Origin: Flavobacterium lutivivi
GTDB taxonomy: Bacteria > Bacteroidota > Bacteroidia > Flavobacteriales > Flavobacteriaceae
Assembly: GCF_014642275.1 (NCBI RefSeq)
Contig: NZ_BMIM01000008.1
Span: forward strand, 1 to 64,000
Reading direction: 5' to 3'
DNA: 64,000 nucleotides
Shown: positions 25,271-34,901 of the stretch, in pieces
Numbering within the stretch: position 1 is the first letter of the stretch
How the letters are laid out: the number at the start of each line of letters is the position of its first letter
Notes under the pieces: model-generated
Told to the model about the DNA's origin: nothing
The model's input: the letters and a program-made list of their open reading frames with translations, nothing else
Database searches by the model: none
Translations under genes and position numbers: made by a program

Positions 25271-26170
25271 TTAAAGTGGCTCTGAATAGTCTTTATCTGT
25301 TCCTGTGTTGAGGTGTTTTGCTCTGTTGGATTGTGGCTCATTTGAAATGAATTTAGGTGCGTTTAATATCCAATTTTGTGCTGCGGCTTGCCAATCGACC
25401 ATTGGTGTTTTGCCTCCGACTAACCAACCGTTACTAGAGAAGTAATTGAAAAACTTAATAGCTTCGAGATCTGGAAAGTTTTGTTCAAGAAAATAAGCTT
25501 TGACATTTTCGATTGTTGGCTTTGCATTTTTAAAATCAGCTACCTCGACTGCGCTCGGTATGACAAAATCATCAATTTCATCTTTTTCTTTTTTGGCGGA
25601 ACTTTTTTCTTTTTCTTCGAGAGCATCGTTTTTTAAAAACTCATCTTCAATTTCAAAATTTTTTTCTTGCTCGTCCAAGTTTACAATCTTTAAATCGTTT
25701 GAAATGTTTGGTATGTTTGTATTGTTTATATAAGGTACTAGAGCTTGTTCACTACCTGTTTCATTAGTTGTACCACTACCAGTATAAAGCTTGTTCACTA
25801 CTTGTTCATTAACTAGTTCAAAAACAGGTTCATTATTTGGTGTAGTTGTTTTTTCGCTTTTGGGAATTGGCTTTAAATCATCTGAAAAATTGAACAAGTA
25901 AACGTGGCTTCCTTTAAACGGATTGTAAGATGGTTCGTAATTGATGTATCCCAATGAATGTAAATTCTTTAAGCATTTGTGATAGGTTGCTTTTGAACTA
26001 ATTTTGCTTATTCGCATTACTTCATCACGAGAAATGCTGATTGGATTTTTGAACCGATTGCAATTCCAAAATTGAAATAACGACATATATAAACTTACGT
26101 GTGTTGGGTTGAGCATTTTGTCAATAGCTACTTTCTCGAAAAAACCTGTTAGATGTTTTATATAATTCAT
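25271..26170 (-). CDS. replication-type winged-helix protein of a mobile element
   Basis: A 299-residue protein. Residues about 20-110 are a winged-helix-like region (ISISRDEVMRISKISSKATYHKCLKNLHSLGYI). The middle is a low-complexity charged linker. The C-terminus (about 215-285: NVKAYFLEQNFPDLEAIKFFNYFSSNGWLVGGKTPMVDWQAAAQNW) resembles the DnaD-like module of primosomal proteins. Together with the downstream DnaC-like ATPase it forms a loader-type pair common in flavobacterial elements. Function inferred. Confidence 0.7.
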   Translation of the reverse strand: MNYIKHLTGFFEKVAIDKMLNPTHVSLYMSLFQFWNCNRFKNPISISRDEVMRISKISSKATYHKCLKNLHSLGYINYEPSYNPFKGSHVYLFNFSDDLKPIPKSEKTTTPNNEPVFELVNEQVVNKLYTGSGTTNETGSEQALVPYINNTNIPNISNDLKIVNLDEQEKNFEIEDEFLKNDALEEKEKSSAKKEKDEIDDFVIPSAVEVADFKNAKPTIENVKAYFLEQNFPDLEAIKFFNYFSSNGWLVGGKTPMVDWQAAAQNWILNAPKFISNEPQSNRAKHLNTGTDKDYSEPL

Positions 26171-26178
26171 CTTTTGCT

Positions 26179-26472
26179 TTATTTACGATTGAATAGATTA
26201 GGAGTTGCTTCAACCTTATTGATTTCTAGAACTTTCTCTAAATCAGAACTGGCGTAGTAAAGGATACCTCCAACTTTTGTGTAAGTGATTGTTCCGTTTA
26301 CTCGTAGGTTTTGTAAAGTTCCTGGAGAAATGTTTAACAGCTTTCGGACTTCAGAAGATTTGAGCCATTGTTTTTGCTGTTGCGGTTTTGAATTAAAAAT
26401 TGCGTTTAAATCCGAAAGAAGGAGTGTTCGGAATTCGTTTAAGTCTTCGCGAGTAATAACTTCGATTGCCAT
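26179..26472 (-). CDS. excisionase-like helix-turn-helix protein
   Basis: A 97-residue MerR/excisionase-type HTH protein: WLKSSEVRKLLNISPGTLQNLRVNGTITYTKVGGILYYASSDLEKVLE (about 40-87) shows the winged helix with the wing glycines. In Bacteroidetes elements such proteins regulate excision or the following genes. It sits 8 bp upstream of the replication-type protein gene and after the RteC gene. Confidence 0.82.
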   Translation of the reverse strand: MAIEVITREDLNEFRTLLLSDLNAIFNSKPQQQKQWLKSSEVRKLLNISPGTLQNLRVNGTITYTKVGGILYYASSDLEKVLEINKVEATPNLFNRK

Positions 26473-26585
26473 AACTGATGTTTTAGATTGTTATGGTACA
26501 AAATTGTGGGTTTTGATTGGTTTTAAATCACAAGTCAATCACAAGTTGTGATAGATTTTTATTAAAAGTATTGTATTTGCTGGGA

Positions 26586-27434
26586 TTAAGGTAGGTCGTC
26601 TGTATTTTCCATTCTCTTCACTAATTTTTCTTTAAGTGAGTTTAGAAATTTTGTTTGGTCAGATTTTCTAACTCTGATTTCAAGAAAAGCCCTGTGATAC
26701 TGCCCTAAATCAATATCAAACACTACTTCTAAATATTCTGCAATATCTTTTAAGTCTGATGCTCCATTGTTGAACACACCTTCGGTATGCAAGGCATATA
26801 AAAGCTCTATTAATGCGACTTTAGAGCCAGTCCAAGTTTGCTTCACCTTCGGTTGAACTTGTGATTTTTCCTTTGGGTCTTTATTTTCCATAATCAATAA
26901 TTTATCTTCTAGATAAACTTGAATTAAATCGTGCGCCAAAATCTTTGCTACTTTAAAATCATGCGAGGTAGAAAATGTATGATCTGCTTCAAAATAAAAA
27001 CTGTCTAAAGCCAATTTTACATCAAACTTTCCACGCACAAAATATTTGTGATCCAAGTAGCTACTTCCTGTTCTGTAGTATCTGTAGAAGTCTAAATTGC
27101 TATCAAAATATCTTTTAAGTTTATCTAGTTCGTTATTAAGGTATTTTTTGATAATTCGTTCTCCACCATGTGGTTTCTTTGTTTCAATTTTAAAAACGGC
27201 ATTGTAAAAAATTAATTTAGAAGTAAATTTTGGCTTGACATTTTTAAAGAAATCTACTTCATAATCTTGTGATTTGTTCTTTTCTTTTTCGAATAATAAT
27301 TTTAATTTTTGCATTGATTTTAGAATTATATCAATAGCATTTTCGCATCGCTTTATAGGATCGTCGATTTCTAAATCGGTGAAATTTAGTTGCTCGTTTA
27401 AATCAGTTAGTAATTGATTAATTTTTACGTTCAA
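26586..27434 (-). CDS. rteC: RteC-domain protein
   Basis: A 282-residue protein matching the RteC family layout. The N-terminal half is helical; the C-terminal half contains LIELLYALHTEGVFNNGASDLKDIAEYLEVVFDIDLGQYHRAFLEIRVRK, the winged-helix-like segment typical of RteC. In CTnDOT, RteC activates the excision operon. Here it lies next to the excisionase-like gene, consistent with regulation of island excision. It is encoded at the border between the maintenance and copper segments. Confidence 0.85.
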   Translation of the reverse strand: MNVKINQLLTDLNEQLNFTDLEIDDPIKRCENAIDIILKSMQKLKLLFEKEKNKSQDYEVDFFKNVKPKFTSKLIFYNAVFKIETKKPHGGERIIKKYLNNELDKLKRYFDSNLDFYRYYRTGSSYLDHKYFVRGKFDVKLALDSFYFEADHTFSTSHDFKVAKILAHDLIQVYLEDKLLIMENKDPKEKSQVQPKVKQTWTGSKVALIELLYALHTEGVFNNGASDLKDIAEYLEVVFDIDLGQYHRAFLEIRVRKSDQTKFLNSLKEKLVKRMENTDDLP

Positions 27435-27470
27435 TTTATTACTTGCTTTAATGTTTTATCTATGTGATTT

Positions 27471-29726
27471 TTAGTAATTTAAACCAGCACCTATACCCAA
27501 TCCCATATCACTGTCATAGTGTGCTCTGACATTTACATTTTTTCCAATTATGTATCGTGTATCAACCATATACTCTTTATCTGTATTTACCATGAATCCC
27601 ATCCGGACCCTTTTGGAAACAGGTATTTCTTTGCGTTCCAATTGTAATCTAAATTTTCCATCTGAAAATACTTCAGCTTGTGCCATTATAAGCATAGGTA
27701 AAGTGTAATTAATACCTGCACTAAAAACAGTTCGTTTATCTTTTGTATTGGTTTGACCAAAAAGGTTTTGTTCCTGTTGGTCGATACCCATTTTTCTGTA
27801 TCTAGCGTCAAAACCTATAAACGGCATTATCCATTGCATTTTACCGATATATCGTCCGATATGTGTTTCGGTTTCGTAACCGTGCATATCATTGTATCCT
27901 AATCTCCATTCTGTTCCAATGCTCCAACGTGTGCTTTGATACATTGCTTCTCCATCGTTTCCGTTGGTAGCAAAATCATTTTCTGCCATAAAATGAAATT
28001 TCCTATCATCGGCAAATAATTTTCTTTGTGCTAATTTGGGATTTGGAATAAGTGGATTTGGAGCTTGGTTTTCGTAGGTAAAAACTCTTCCCATACCTGC
28101 CATCATGTGGTATAAAATATGACAATGAAAAAACCAATCGCCTTCAACATTTGCATTGAATTCAATAATATTTGTTTCCATTGGCATTAGATCCATTACA
28201 TTTTTTAAAGGCGCAAACTCTTCTTGACCATTAATAATTCTGAAATCATGACCATGCAAGTGCATTGGATGACGCATCATGGAACCGTTGTAAAGCGTAA
28301 TTCTAATATTTTCTCCTTTTTTTATAAGTATTTTATCGGTTTCAGAAACTACTTTATTGTCTAAACTCCAAACGTATCGGTTCATATTTCCTGTAAGCTC
28401 AAAACGAAGTTCTTTTACTGGTGCATCTTTGGGTAATGTCGTTTTATCAGTTGCTTTTAGCATTGCATAGTTGAGTGTTGTAATACTAGATAGCTTATTG
28501 GCATTGTATTGATTTTGATTATGGTTGGAATGGTCATTTTTCATTTCCATACTACTCTCATTTTCTTTGTTTTTTGCATTTGTAGCACCAGTTATTTCTG
28601 GATACATTACTACATTCATATCCATTTGGTTTAAGGACATACTCATTCCCATATCGTCCAAGTCGCCGTTCATTTTCATCATGCCATTCATCATTTTCAT
28701 ACCTTCAAAATATTTTAATTTAGGTAAAGGAGCAATTAATTGTTTGATGCCATTGCCAATGTATAATGAAGTTGATTTAGTTCTATCTTCTGGAGTTGCT
28801 AAAAATTCGTAGGAAGTATTATCGGCAGGAATTGTAACAATAACATCATAGGTTTCTGATACTGCAATCAATAATCGATCAACTTCAACTGGTTCAACAT
28901 CGTTACCATCACTGGCAACTACAGTAATTTTTCCACCAGCATAAGTCAACCAAAAATAAGATGAAGCACCGCCATTTGCTATTCGCAATCGAACTTTATC
29001 ACCACCTTTAAATTGCGATAATTGGTTTTCATTTTTACCATTAATTAGAAACTTGTCATAATATACATCGCTTACATCCATTGCGTTCATTCGTTTCCAT
29101 TCGTTGGCAATTTTTGTTTTGAAATGACCTTGCCTAATAGCTTCCGCATAACTTTGTGTTGTGCCTTTTTTGATGGCAAACCAATCGGTTGCGTTGTGTA
29201 ACATTCGATGAATGTTTTCGGGTTTTAAATCGGTCCATTCACTTAAAATTACTGGAACAGTTGGTAAATCATCTATTCCTTTTCGAAATGTTTTATCATT
29301 TTGTTTTTTGTTCATGATGAACATACCATACATGCCGATTTGTTCTTGTAAACCCGAATGACTGTGATACCAATGTGTTCCGTTTTGTATGATTGGGAAA
29401 GTGTATTTATGAATTGTTCCGGGTTTGATAGGCATTTGCGTTAAATTTGGTACACCATCTTCTTTATTAGGTAAAAATAGTCCGTGCCAATGTAACGATG
29501 TGCTTTCTTTTAATTCGTTGTGTACATAAATTTCGGCAATATCACCTTCGGTAAACGTTAGTGTTGGCATTGGAATTTGACCATTAACTGCTATGGCTCT
29601 TTTTTCTTTACCAGAATAATTGACAATAGTATCGCGAACATACAAATCGTAACGCACTATGTTTTGCGCAACAAGTAAATGAGTAATAAAAAACAGAAAA
29701 ACGATAATTAATACTTTAGTTTTCAT
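27471..29726 (-). CDS. multicopper oxidase (CopA type) with a barrel-like C-terminal domain
   Basis: A 751-residue exported protein (signal peptide ending LLVAQN). Copper ligands appear in order: HWHGLF, WYHSHSGLQ, HPMHLHGHDF and HCHILYHMMAGMG. A Met-rich loop (about 335-370) is typical of periplasmic Cu(I) oxidases. After the oxidase (about 1-560) the last 170 residues (SIGTEWRLGYNDMHGYE onward, ending GLGIGAGLNY) look like an outer-membrane CopB-type beta barrel, giving an oxidase-CopB-like composite. It should oxidise Cu(I) in the periplasm. It follows the DUF2911 gene by 4 bp. Confidence 0.9.
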   Translation of the reverse strand: MKTKVLIIVFLFFITHLLVAQNIVRYDLYVRDTIVNYSGKEKRAIAVNGQIPMPTLTFTEGDIAEIYVHNELKESTSLHWHGLFLPNKEDGVPNLTQMPIKPGTIHKYTFPIIQNGTHWYHSHSGLQEQIGMYGMFIMNKKQNDKTFRKGIDDLPTVPVILSEWTDLKPENIHRMLHNATDWFAIKKGTTQSYAEAIRQGHFKTKIANEWKRMNAMDVSDVYYDKFLINGKNENQLSQFKGGDKVRLRIANGGASSYFWLTYAGGKITVVASDGNDVEPVEVDRLLIAVSETYDVIVTIPADNTSYEFLATPEDRTKSTSLYIGNGIKQLIAPLPKLKYFEGMKMMNGMMKMNGDLDDMGMSMSLNQMDMNVVMYPEITGATNAKNKENESSMEMKNDHSNHNQNQYNANKLSSITTLNYAMLKATDKTTLPKDAPVKELRFELTGNMNRYVWSLDNKVVSETDKILIKKGENIRITLYNGSMMRHPMHLHGHDFRIINGQEEFAPLKNVMDLMPMETNIIEFNANVEGDWFFHCHILYHMMAGMGRVFTYENQAPNPLIPNPKLAQRKLFADDRKFHFMAENDFATNGNDGEAMYQSTRWSIGTEWRLGYNDMHGYETETHIGRYIGKMQWIMPFIGFDARYRKMGIDQQEQNLFGQTNTKDKRTVFSAGINYTLPMLIMAQAEVFSDGKFRLQLERKEIPVSKRVRMGFMVNTDKEYMVDTRYIIGKNVNVRAHYDSDMGLGIGAGLNY

Positions 29727-29730
29727 AATT

Positions 29731-30603
29731 TTAATTTTTTAATATTATTTCCCAATCCGCTATTCTTTTATTTAGTGTCTCGATTGTAGTTTTCATTTTT
29801 TCCTTATCAGCCAAAGTAATTGCTCTTTTTGCTGCTGCTATTGCATTAGTGTAATCTTTTAATTCGGATGCTATTTTTTGTCTCAAATTTGGGTAATAGA
29901 AGTTTTCAGGGTTTAATTTTTCTGCTTCTAAAAGCCAAATTATTGCCTGTTTATAATCTCTATTTGTGCTGTAATAATAATTAGCTGCCTGAAACAATAA
30001 ATTGGCATCCTGGGTTTTTCCTTTTATGATATGTTGTTCTATCAATGCTACTATTGTATCATCTTCTTGGCTTTTTATTGGTATTTTAACCATCGTATTT
30101 TCCCAAAGTATTTTCAGAAATGCTTCACCCTTACTGTTGATGTCATTTAAATCGATTGTAAATGTTTCATAGAAGTTAGAGCTTTTTTCGACAGGAACTT
30201 TGAAACGCATCACATCCTTTTTTTCATCATAGCCGGTTTCGCCATGTAAAGTAGTATCTGTGTTGATAATTATAGTCCACTCATTGATTGAAGGAATTGT
30301 GAATATTGAGTAACTACCTGTTTTTAATACATTGTTGCCAAATGAAATATCTTCGGAAGTAGTTATTACAGTACAATCACTTGCCCCTGTTCGCCAAAGT
30401 TTATCAAATGGTACTAACTCCCCAAATATTTTTCGTCCTCTGACTAAAGGTCTGCTATATGAAATTTTTATTTTTGCGCTACCCACTTCTTGCTCATACG
30501 ATGCTGCAGGGCTAGCTGCAGTTACTCTAATTTGAACTTTGTCTTGTGCTGACAGTATTACAGATTGCAAAAGCATAAAGCTTAATAGGATGTTTTTTTT
30601 CAT
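29731..30603 (-). CDS. DUF2911 protein with TPR-like tail
   Basis: A 290-residue secreted protein (signal peptide ending LSAQD). Residues about 30-175 match DUF2911 (KISYSRPLVRGRKIFGELVPFDKLWRTGA, then SYSIFTIPS). The C-terminal part (about 185-285) looks like tetratricopeptide repeats. DUF2911 proteins are common in Bacteroidetes with unknown biochemical role; here it is coupled to the copper oxidase. The 93-bp gap upstream holds no promoter I can identify. Confidence 0.85.
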   Translation of the reverse strand: MKKNILLSFMLLQSVILSAQDKVQIRVTAASPAASYEQEVGSAKIKISYSRPLVRGRKIFGELVPFDKLWRTGASDCTVITTSEDISFGNNVLKTGSYSIFTIPSINEWTIIINTDTTLHGETGYDEKKDVMRFKVPVEKSSNFYETFTIDLNDINSKGEAFLKILWENTMVKIPIKSQEDDTIVALIEQHIIKGKTQDANLLFQAANYYYSTNRDYKQAIIWLLEAEKLNPENFYYPNLRQKIASELKDYTNAIAAAKRAITLADKEKMKTTIETLNKRIADWEIILKN

Positions 30604-30696
30604 TTATTTTAATTTTTAAATATGTTGGAATATTAATCTAATTCTTTAAGCTTAGCTTTCATTTTGTTAGCTTCCGCATGCTGCCCTGTACTATTT

Positions 30697-31305
30697 TTAG
30701 CAGCACTTTTCACCTGATTGAATAGGTGGACATTTTACAGTGCCATAGCTGCAATAAACACAACAATCACCTTGTTTAGGTTTCACTATTTTTTTACAGT
30801 TTTCGCATTCATAGAAGAATTGACAAGCATCAGTAGGCATCATTTCTTCTTTTTTGTGACCGCAATGTGGACATGTTATTTTTGATTTCAGTTCTACTGA
30901 TTTACCGTTGTACATCGTGCAAGTATTACAGCCATAGTGAAGTTTGTTTCTATGATAATTGACTATTGTAGCGATAAGAAGCCCGAACATACCAGTATAT
31001 AAAAAATAGGACTGATAATCATTATTACAAAAGTAATAGCTGTAAAAAATGATTATTGTACTTGGAATAGCTATCAACAAAGGATATAGGCATCTATGCA
31101 GGCGATAGGAAAGAAAAAAGCCAACTAAAGATAATAGGACCATCCCTTGAAAAATCCACATTGTCCAACCTCCAAAAAGTTCAAAACTACCTAAACCTAA
31201 AGCAGATGCTACAAATGCAAAAAGAGGGAAACAGCAAGGCGAAAGCAATGCTGTAAAGAACATCCCGATTGTTCCTAATTTATCTATGTTATTTTTTAGT
31301 TTCAT
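30697..31305 (-). CDS. MerC-like transporter fused to a GDCCVxC domain
   Basis: A 202-residue protein. Residues 1-120 have four transmembrane helices with the MerC cysteine pair in LLSPCCFPLF (helix 1). The C-terminal part is a cytoplasmic zinc-ribbon-like region (CPHCGHKKEEMMPTDACQFFYECENCKK) ending in GDCCVYCSYGTVKCPP, the GDCCVxC signature of metal-associated proteins. MerC imports Hg(II) in mer operons; no merA or merR is visible, so the metal here may be copper or another thiophilic ion. The fusion is natural in one frame. Confidence 0.83.
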   Translation of the reverse strand: MKLKNNIDKLGTIGMFFTALLSPCCFPLFAFVASALGLGSFELFGGWTMWIFQGMVLLSLVGFFLSYRLHRCLYPLLIAIPSTIIIFYSYYFCNNDYQSYFLYTGMFGLLIATIVNYHRNKLHYGCNTCTMYNGKSVELKSKITCPHCGHKKEEMMPTDACQFFYECENCKKIVKPKQGDCCVYCSYGTVKCPPIQSGEKCC

Positions 31306-31323
31306 TCGTGTTATCGTTAATTA

Positions 31324-33864
31324 TTATAGTTTTAAACCTCTTAGTCTCAAGGCATTGATAATAACAGATACGGAGCTGAAAGACATTGCCAAAGCTGCAA
31401 TCATAGGAGATAGTAAAATTCCGAAAACCGGATATAACACACCAGCTGCAATTGGGACACCAAGTACATTATAGAAAAAGGCAAAAAATAGATTTTGTTT
31501 AATATTTCTCATAACAGCATGGCTTAAATTCTTGGCTTTTACGATACCCTGTAAATCGCCTTTGACCAGAGTTATTTTGGCACTTTCAATAGCGACATCT
31601 GTTCCTGTTCCCATTGCTATTCCAATGTTGGCTTGTGCCAATGCCGGCGCATCATTTATACCATCGCCAGCCATGGCTACAATTTTGCCTTCTGCCTGCA
31701 ATTTTTTAATTTCTTTGAGTTTGTCTTCGGGTAAGCATCCAGCTTTATAGGTTTTTAATCCCAATTCATCAGCAACTGCTTTAGCTGTATTGACATTGTC
31801 ACCAGTCATCATGATTACTTCGACACCCTGGCTCATTAATTCTTTTATGGCTTCTTTGCTAGAAGTTTTAATAGCATCTGTTATAGATACAAAACCAACA
31901 GCTATGTTATCAACGGCAATGTAAGAGACTGTTTTTCCTAATTTTTGTTCAATAATGATTTTGTTCTCTAAATCGTCAGAAACTGTTGCTTTAACTTGTT
32001 CCATTAGTTTTTTATTACCTAATGCTACTTTTTTACCAGCAACTGTTCCTGTAACTCCTTTTCCGGCAACGGCTTCAAAATCTTTTACTTCGATTAAAGA
32101 AATGGATTTTGTTTTGGCATAAATTACCACAGCTTGTGCCAATGGATGTTCACTATATTGGTTTAAGGAAGCAATGCTTTGCAATAAGTCACTATCGTTG
32201 TTATTGGATGCATAAATTTTTTCGACAGATGGTTTTCCTTCGGTGATGGTTCCTGTTTTATCGGTAATTAAAACATTAACCTTATTCATGTTCTCTAAAG
32301 CCTCAGCATTCTTTATCAAAACGCCTGATTGTGCTCCTTTGCCAACACCAACCATTACTGACATGGGAGTTGCCAGACCCAGAGCACAAGGACAGGCTAT
32401 AATTAATACAGCAATAGCATTTATAAAGCCATACACCAATGCTGGTTCGGGACCAAATTTTGCCCAAACAAAAAAGGTTATTGCCGATATAATGACCACA
32501 ATTGGCACAAAGTACTTGGAGATACTATCTGCTAATTTCTGAATTGGTGCTCTGGAACGTGAAGCATCATTAACCATTTGCACGATTTGAGATAGCAAGG
32601 TTTCGGAACCTACTTTTTCGGCTATCATCACAAATGATTTGTTTCCGTTTATTGTTCCGGAAATTACGTTATCGCCTTTCTTTTTATCAACCGGTATTGG
32701 CTCACCAGTAATCATGGCTTCATCTATACTGCTTTCCCCATCGGTTATTTTACCGTCAACAGGAATTTTATCTCCGGGTTTTACTCTCAATAAATCGCCT
32801 TTTTTGATGTCGTGGATTGATATTACTTTATCACCGCCATCAACTACCAGAGTGGCTTCGGTTGGTGCGAGTTTTAGTAATTCTTTAATTGCTCCGCTGG
32901 TTTGGCTGTGTGCCCTTGCTTCGAGTAATTGTCCTAACAAAACTAAAGTCAGAATAACTGTTGTTGCTTCAAAGTATAATAATACAGTTCCGTGTTCTGT
33001 TTTGAATTCACTAGGAAAAATGTCTGGAAAAAACATTCCGACTAAGCTAAATAGAAATGCCACTCCAGTACCAATTCCGATAAGGGTAAACATATTTAAA
33101 TTCCATGTGATTATCGACTTCCAAGCACGAACAAAAAATATCCAACAGGCATAAAAAACCACAGGAAGAGAAAGAATTAATTGTACCCAATTCCATTTTG
33201 AGGCATCCATTAGTTGCAATAAAGGATTGTTGTGTGCCATTTCTATCATTGCAATGGCAAAAATGGGAACGGTAAATACGACCGCAATTTTCATTTTTCT
33301 GACCAAATCTTTATATGTTTTCTGGTCTTCGCTTTCGCTTGGTTCCATTGCGACTAAATCCATTCCGCAAATAGGACAAGAACCTGGACTTTCTTGAATT
33401 ACTTCGGGATGCATTGGACAGGTATATAGTGTCTTGTTTACGGTTAATTCAGGTGCTTTCACTAGATCCATTCCACACACAGGACAGTCGCCTGCCTTAT
33501 CATATACTTTTTCACCCTCGCAATGCATTGGGCAATAATATTTTCCTTGTTCATTGTTTGGTATAGTAGTTTCTTTTTTATGATTATGCGATTGTGTAGA
33601 GCAACATGATTTTTCCGAAGCTTCATTTGTTTTACTATGCTCCTTGGTTTTACCGTTGCTCATTTCTATGGAGTATTTTCCCACTGCTGTCAAAGCTTCC
33701 TGTAGCTTTTCTGTTGGAATGTGCTTTTCCATAGTTATTGTTGCTACTGGTGGATTTAATGAAACTTTTGCTTCAATACCCTCAATAGTATTCAATGTTT
33801 TTTCGACTTTAGCGCGACAACCATCGCAAGTCATTCCGGTAATGCTGTAAGTATGTATCATCAT
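31324..33864 (-). CDS. copA: CopA-type Cu(I)/Ag(I) P1B-ATPase
   Basis: An 846-residue inner-membrane pump. The N-terminus has an HMA domain (GMTCDGC, Cys13/Cys16), then two short heavy-metal-binding YHS-like modules (YCPMHCEG...CPVCGMDL and YTCPMHPEV...CPICGMDL). The core shows TGEP, CPCALGLATP, the phosphorylation motif DKTGTITEG, HPLA and GDGINDAPAL. CPC with these N-domains indicates Cu(I)/Ag(I) export. It lies downstream of the HMA-AraC regulator (74-bp gap) and upstream of the MerC gene, probably as one unit. Confidence 0.95.
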   Translation of the reverse strand: MMIHTYSITGMTCDGCRAKVEKTLNTIEGIEAKVSLNPPVATITMEKHIPTEKLQEALTAVGKYSIEMSNGKTKEHSKTNEASEKSCCSTQSHNHKKETTIPNNEQGKYYCPMHCEGEKVYDKAGDCPVCGMDLVKAPELTVNKTLYTCPMHPEVIQESPGSCPICGMDLVAMEPSESEDQKTYKDLVRKMKIAVVFTVPIFAIAMIEMAHNNPLLQLMDASKWNWVQLILSLPVVFYACWIFFVRAWKSIITWNLNMFTLIGIGTGVAFLFSLVGMFFPDIFPSEFKTEHGTVLLYFEATTVILTLVLLGQLLEARAHSQTSGAIKELLKLAPTEATLVVDGGDKVISIHDIKKGDLLRVKPGDKIPVDGKITDGESSIDEAMITGEPIPVDKKKGDNVISGTINGNKSFVMIAEKVGSETLLSQIVQMVNDASRSRAPIQKLADSISKYFVPIVVIISAITFFVWAKFGPEPALVYGFINAIAVLIIACPCALGLATPMSVMVGVGKGAQSGVLIKNAEALENMNKVNVLITDKTGTITEGKPSVEKIYASNNNDSDLLQSIASLNQYSEHPLAQAVVIYAKTKSISLIEVKDFEAVAGKGVTGTVAGKKVALGNKKLMEQVKATVSDDLENKIIIEQKLGKTVSYIAVDNIAVGFVSITDAIKTSSKEAIKELMSQGVEVIMMTGDNVNTAKAVADELGLKTYKAGCLPEDKLKEIKKLQAEGKIVAMAGDGINDAPALAQANIGIAMGTGTDVAIESAKITLVKGDLQGIVKAKNLSHAVMRNIKQNLFFAFFYNVLGVPIAAGVLYPVFGILLSPMIAALAMSFSSVSVIINALRLRGLKL

Positions 33865-33938
33865 TTATATATTTTAATACAAATTTCTATCATAACTGTT
33901 TTATGCATTTGCACAATTTTGGGTTTGATTTGCAAGAT

Positions 33939-34499
33939 TTATAAGTCTTCGATTTGCTTTCGTTTAATGGTTTTTATATTCTTAAAGTGTGTTGGTGAAA
34001 AGCCGGTTACTTTTTTGAATTGATTACTTAAATGTGAAACGCTACTATAGTTTAAAGAGTAAGCTATTTGGCTTAGGGATAATTCATCATAGATGATCAA
34101 CTCTTTTACTTTCTCAATTTTCAGATTAATGAAGTATTTTTCAATTGTTGTGTTTTCTACTTCGGAAAAGAGGTTGCTCAAGGTATTATAGTCTTGGTGT
34201 AGCTCTTGGAATAGAAATTCTGAAAGGTTAGTTTTCAGATCATTATTTTTATTTTGGACCAAATCAATAATCAATGTTTTAATCTTATCGATAGTTTTAC
34301 TTTTCTTGTCATCTATTAAATCGAAACCAACTACGCGAAGGTTTTTTAGCAGTTCTTTTTTTTGATTTTCCAGTATGTCATTTTTTAATTCAACTTCACC
34401 TAACTCAACTGAAATGGGAATGATTCCCATACCTTCAAATACAGCTTTTACTACCATCTTACAACGACTGCATACCATATTTTTTACATATAATTTCAT
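33939..34499 (-). CDS. AraC-family regulator with an N-terminal HMA-like metal domain
   Basis: A 186-residue protein. Residues 1-65 resemble an HMA fold with the loop MVCSRC (Cys10, Cys13). Residues about 100-180 are an AraC DNA-binding domain (LSLSQIAYSLNYSSVSHLSNQFKKVTGFSPTHFK). The combination suggests a direct Cu(I)-sensing activator. It is the immediate neighbour of copA and starts 2 bp after the preceding stop. Confidence 0.87.
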   Translation of the reverse strand: MKLYVKNMVCSRCKMVVKAVFEGMGIIPISVELGEVELKNDILENQKKELLKNLRVVGFDLIDDKKSKTIDKIKTLIIDLVQNKNNDLKTNLSEFLFQELHQDYNTLSNLFSEVENTTIEKYFINLKIEKVKELIIYDELSLSQIAYSLNYSSVSHLSNQFKKVTGFSPTHFKNIKTIKRKQIEDL

Positions 34500-34501
34500 G
34501 A

Positions 34502-34885
34502 TTAATTTTTAAGGCGTTTCATTTTTCTTTCTTTACCTAATAACTTTATGCCGTGATATCCTAAAATTATTGCTTCGTCTTTACTTTTCATTTTTATTTC
34601 ACAATCAACGCTGTGATTCATATCTGGTAATTGTAGTTTTCCATTATCCCATACTTTTTTATCTGTATTGAATTTTAAATCCCAAATATTATTTTTTTGT
34701 TTCTCTAGTATTTTACCATCCACAGAATATATAGTAGCTACGTATTTGTTATTTTCTCTAAAAACTTTGATTAAAAATTTTTGATCAACTGTTTGCCAAT
34801 AACCAATCAAATCATCACCATTGTTTTGAGTAAATCCTTTTAAGGTCGTAAGGAGAAACACTATTACAATTATTAACTTTTTCAT
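34502..34885 (-). CDS. DUF2147-like secreted protein
   Basis: 127 residues from ATG 34885, where a signal peptide starts (MKKLIIVIVFLLTTLKGFTQ); longer in-frame starts would bury it. The mature part DDLIGYWQTVDQKFLIKVFRENNKYVATIYSVDGK follows the DUF2147 lipocalin-like pattern of small periplasmic proteins. It lies 16 bp after the PD-(D/E)XK-like gene and 2 bp before the AraC gene. Function unknown. Confidence 0.7.
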   Translation of the reverse strand: MKKLIIVIVFLLTTLKGFTQNNGDDLIGYWQTVDQKFLIKVFRENNKYVATIYSVDGKILEKQKNNIWDLKFNTDKKVWDNGKLQLPDMNHSVDCEIKMKSKDEAIILGYHGIKLLGKERKMKRLKN

Positions 34886-34901
34886 TATCTTTTTATTTTT
34901 A

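Noticed and set aside
25132-25341. 69-codon minus-strand frame between the DnaC-like and replication-type genes
   Set aside because: It overlaps both neighbours in another frame, and the 123-bp gap shows no good start or conserved motif.
30633-30713. Short minus-strand frame after the MerC gene ending NKMKAKLKELD
   Set aside because: It looks like the 3' end of some protein but has only about 27 codons downstream of a GTG and overlaps the MerC 3' end; too little to call a gene or a specific remnant.
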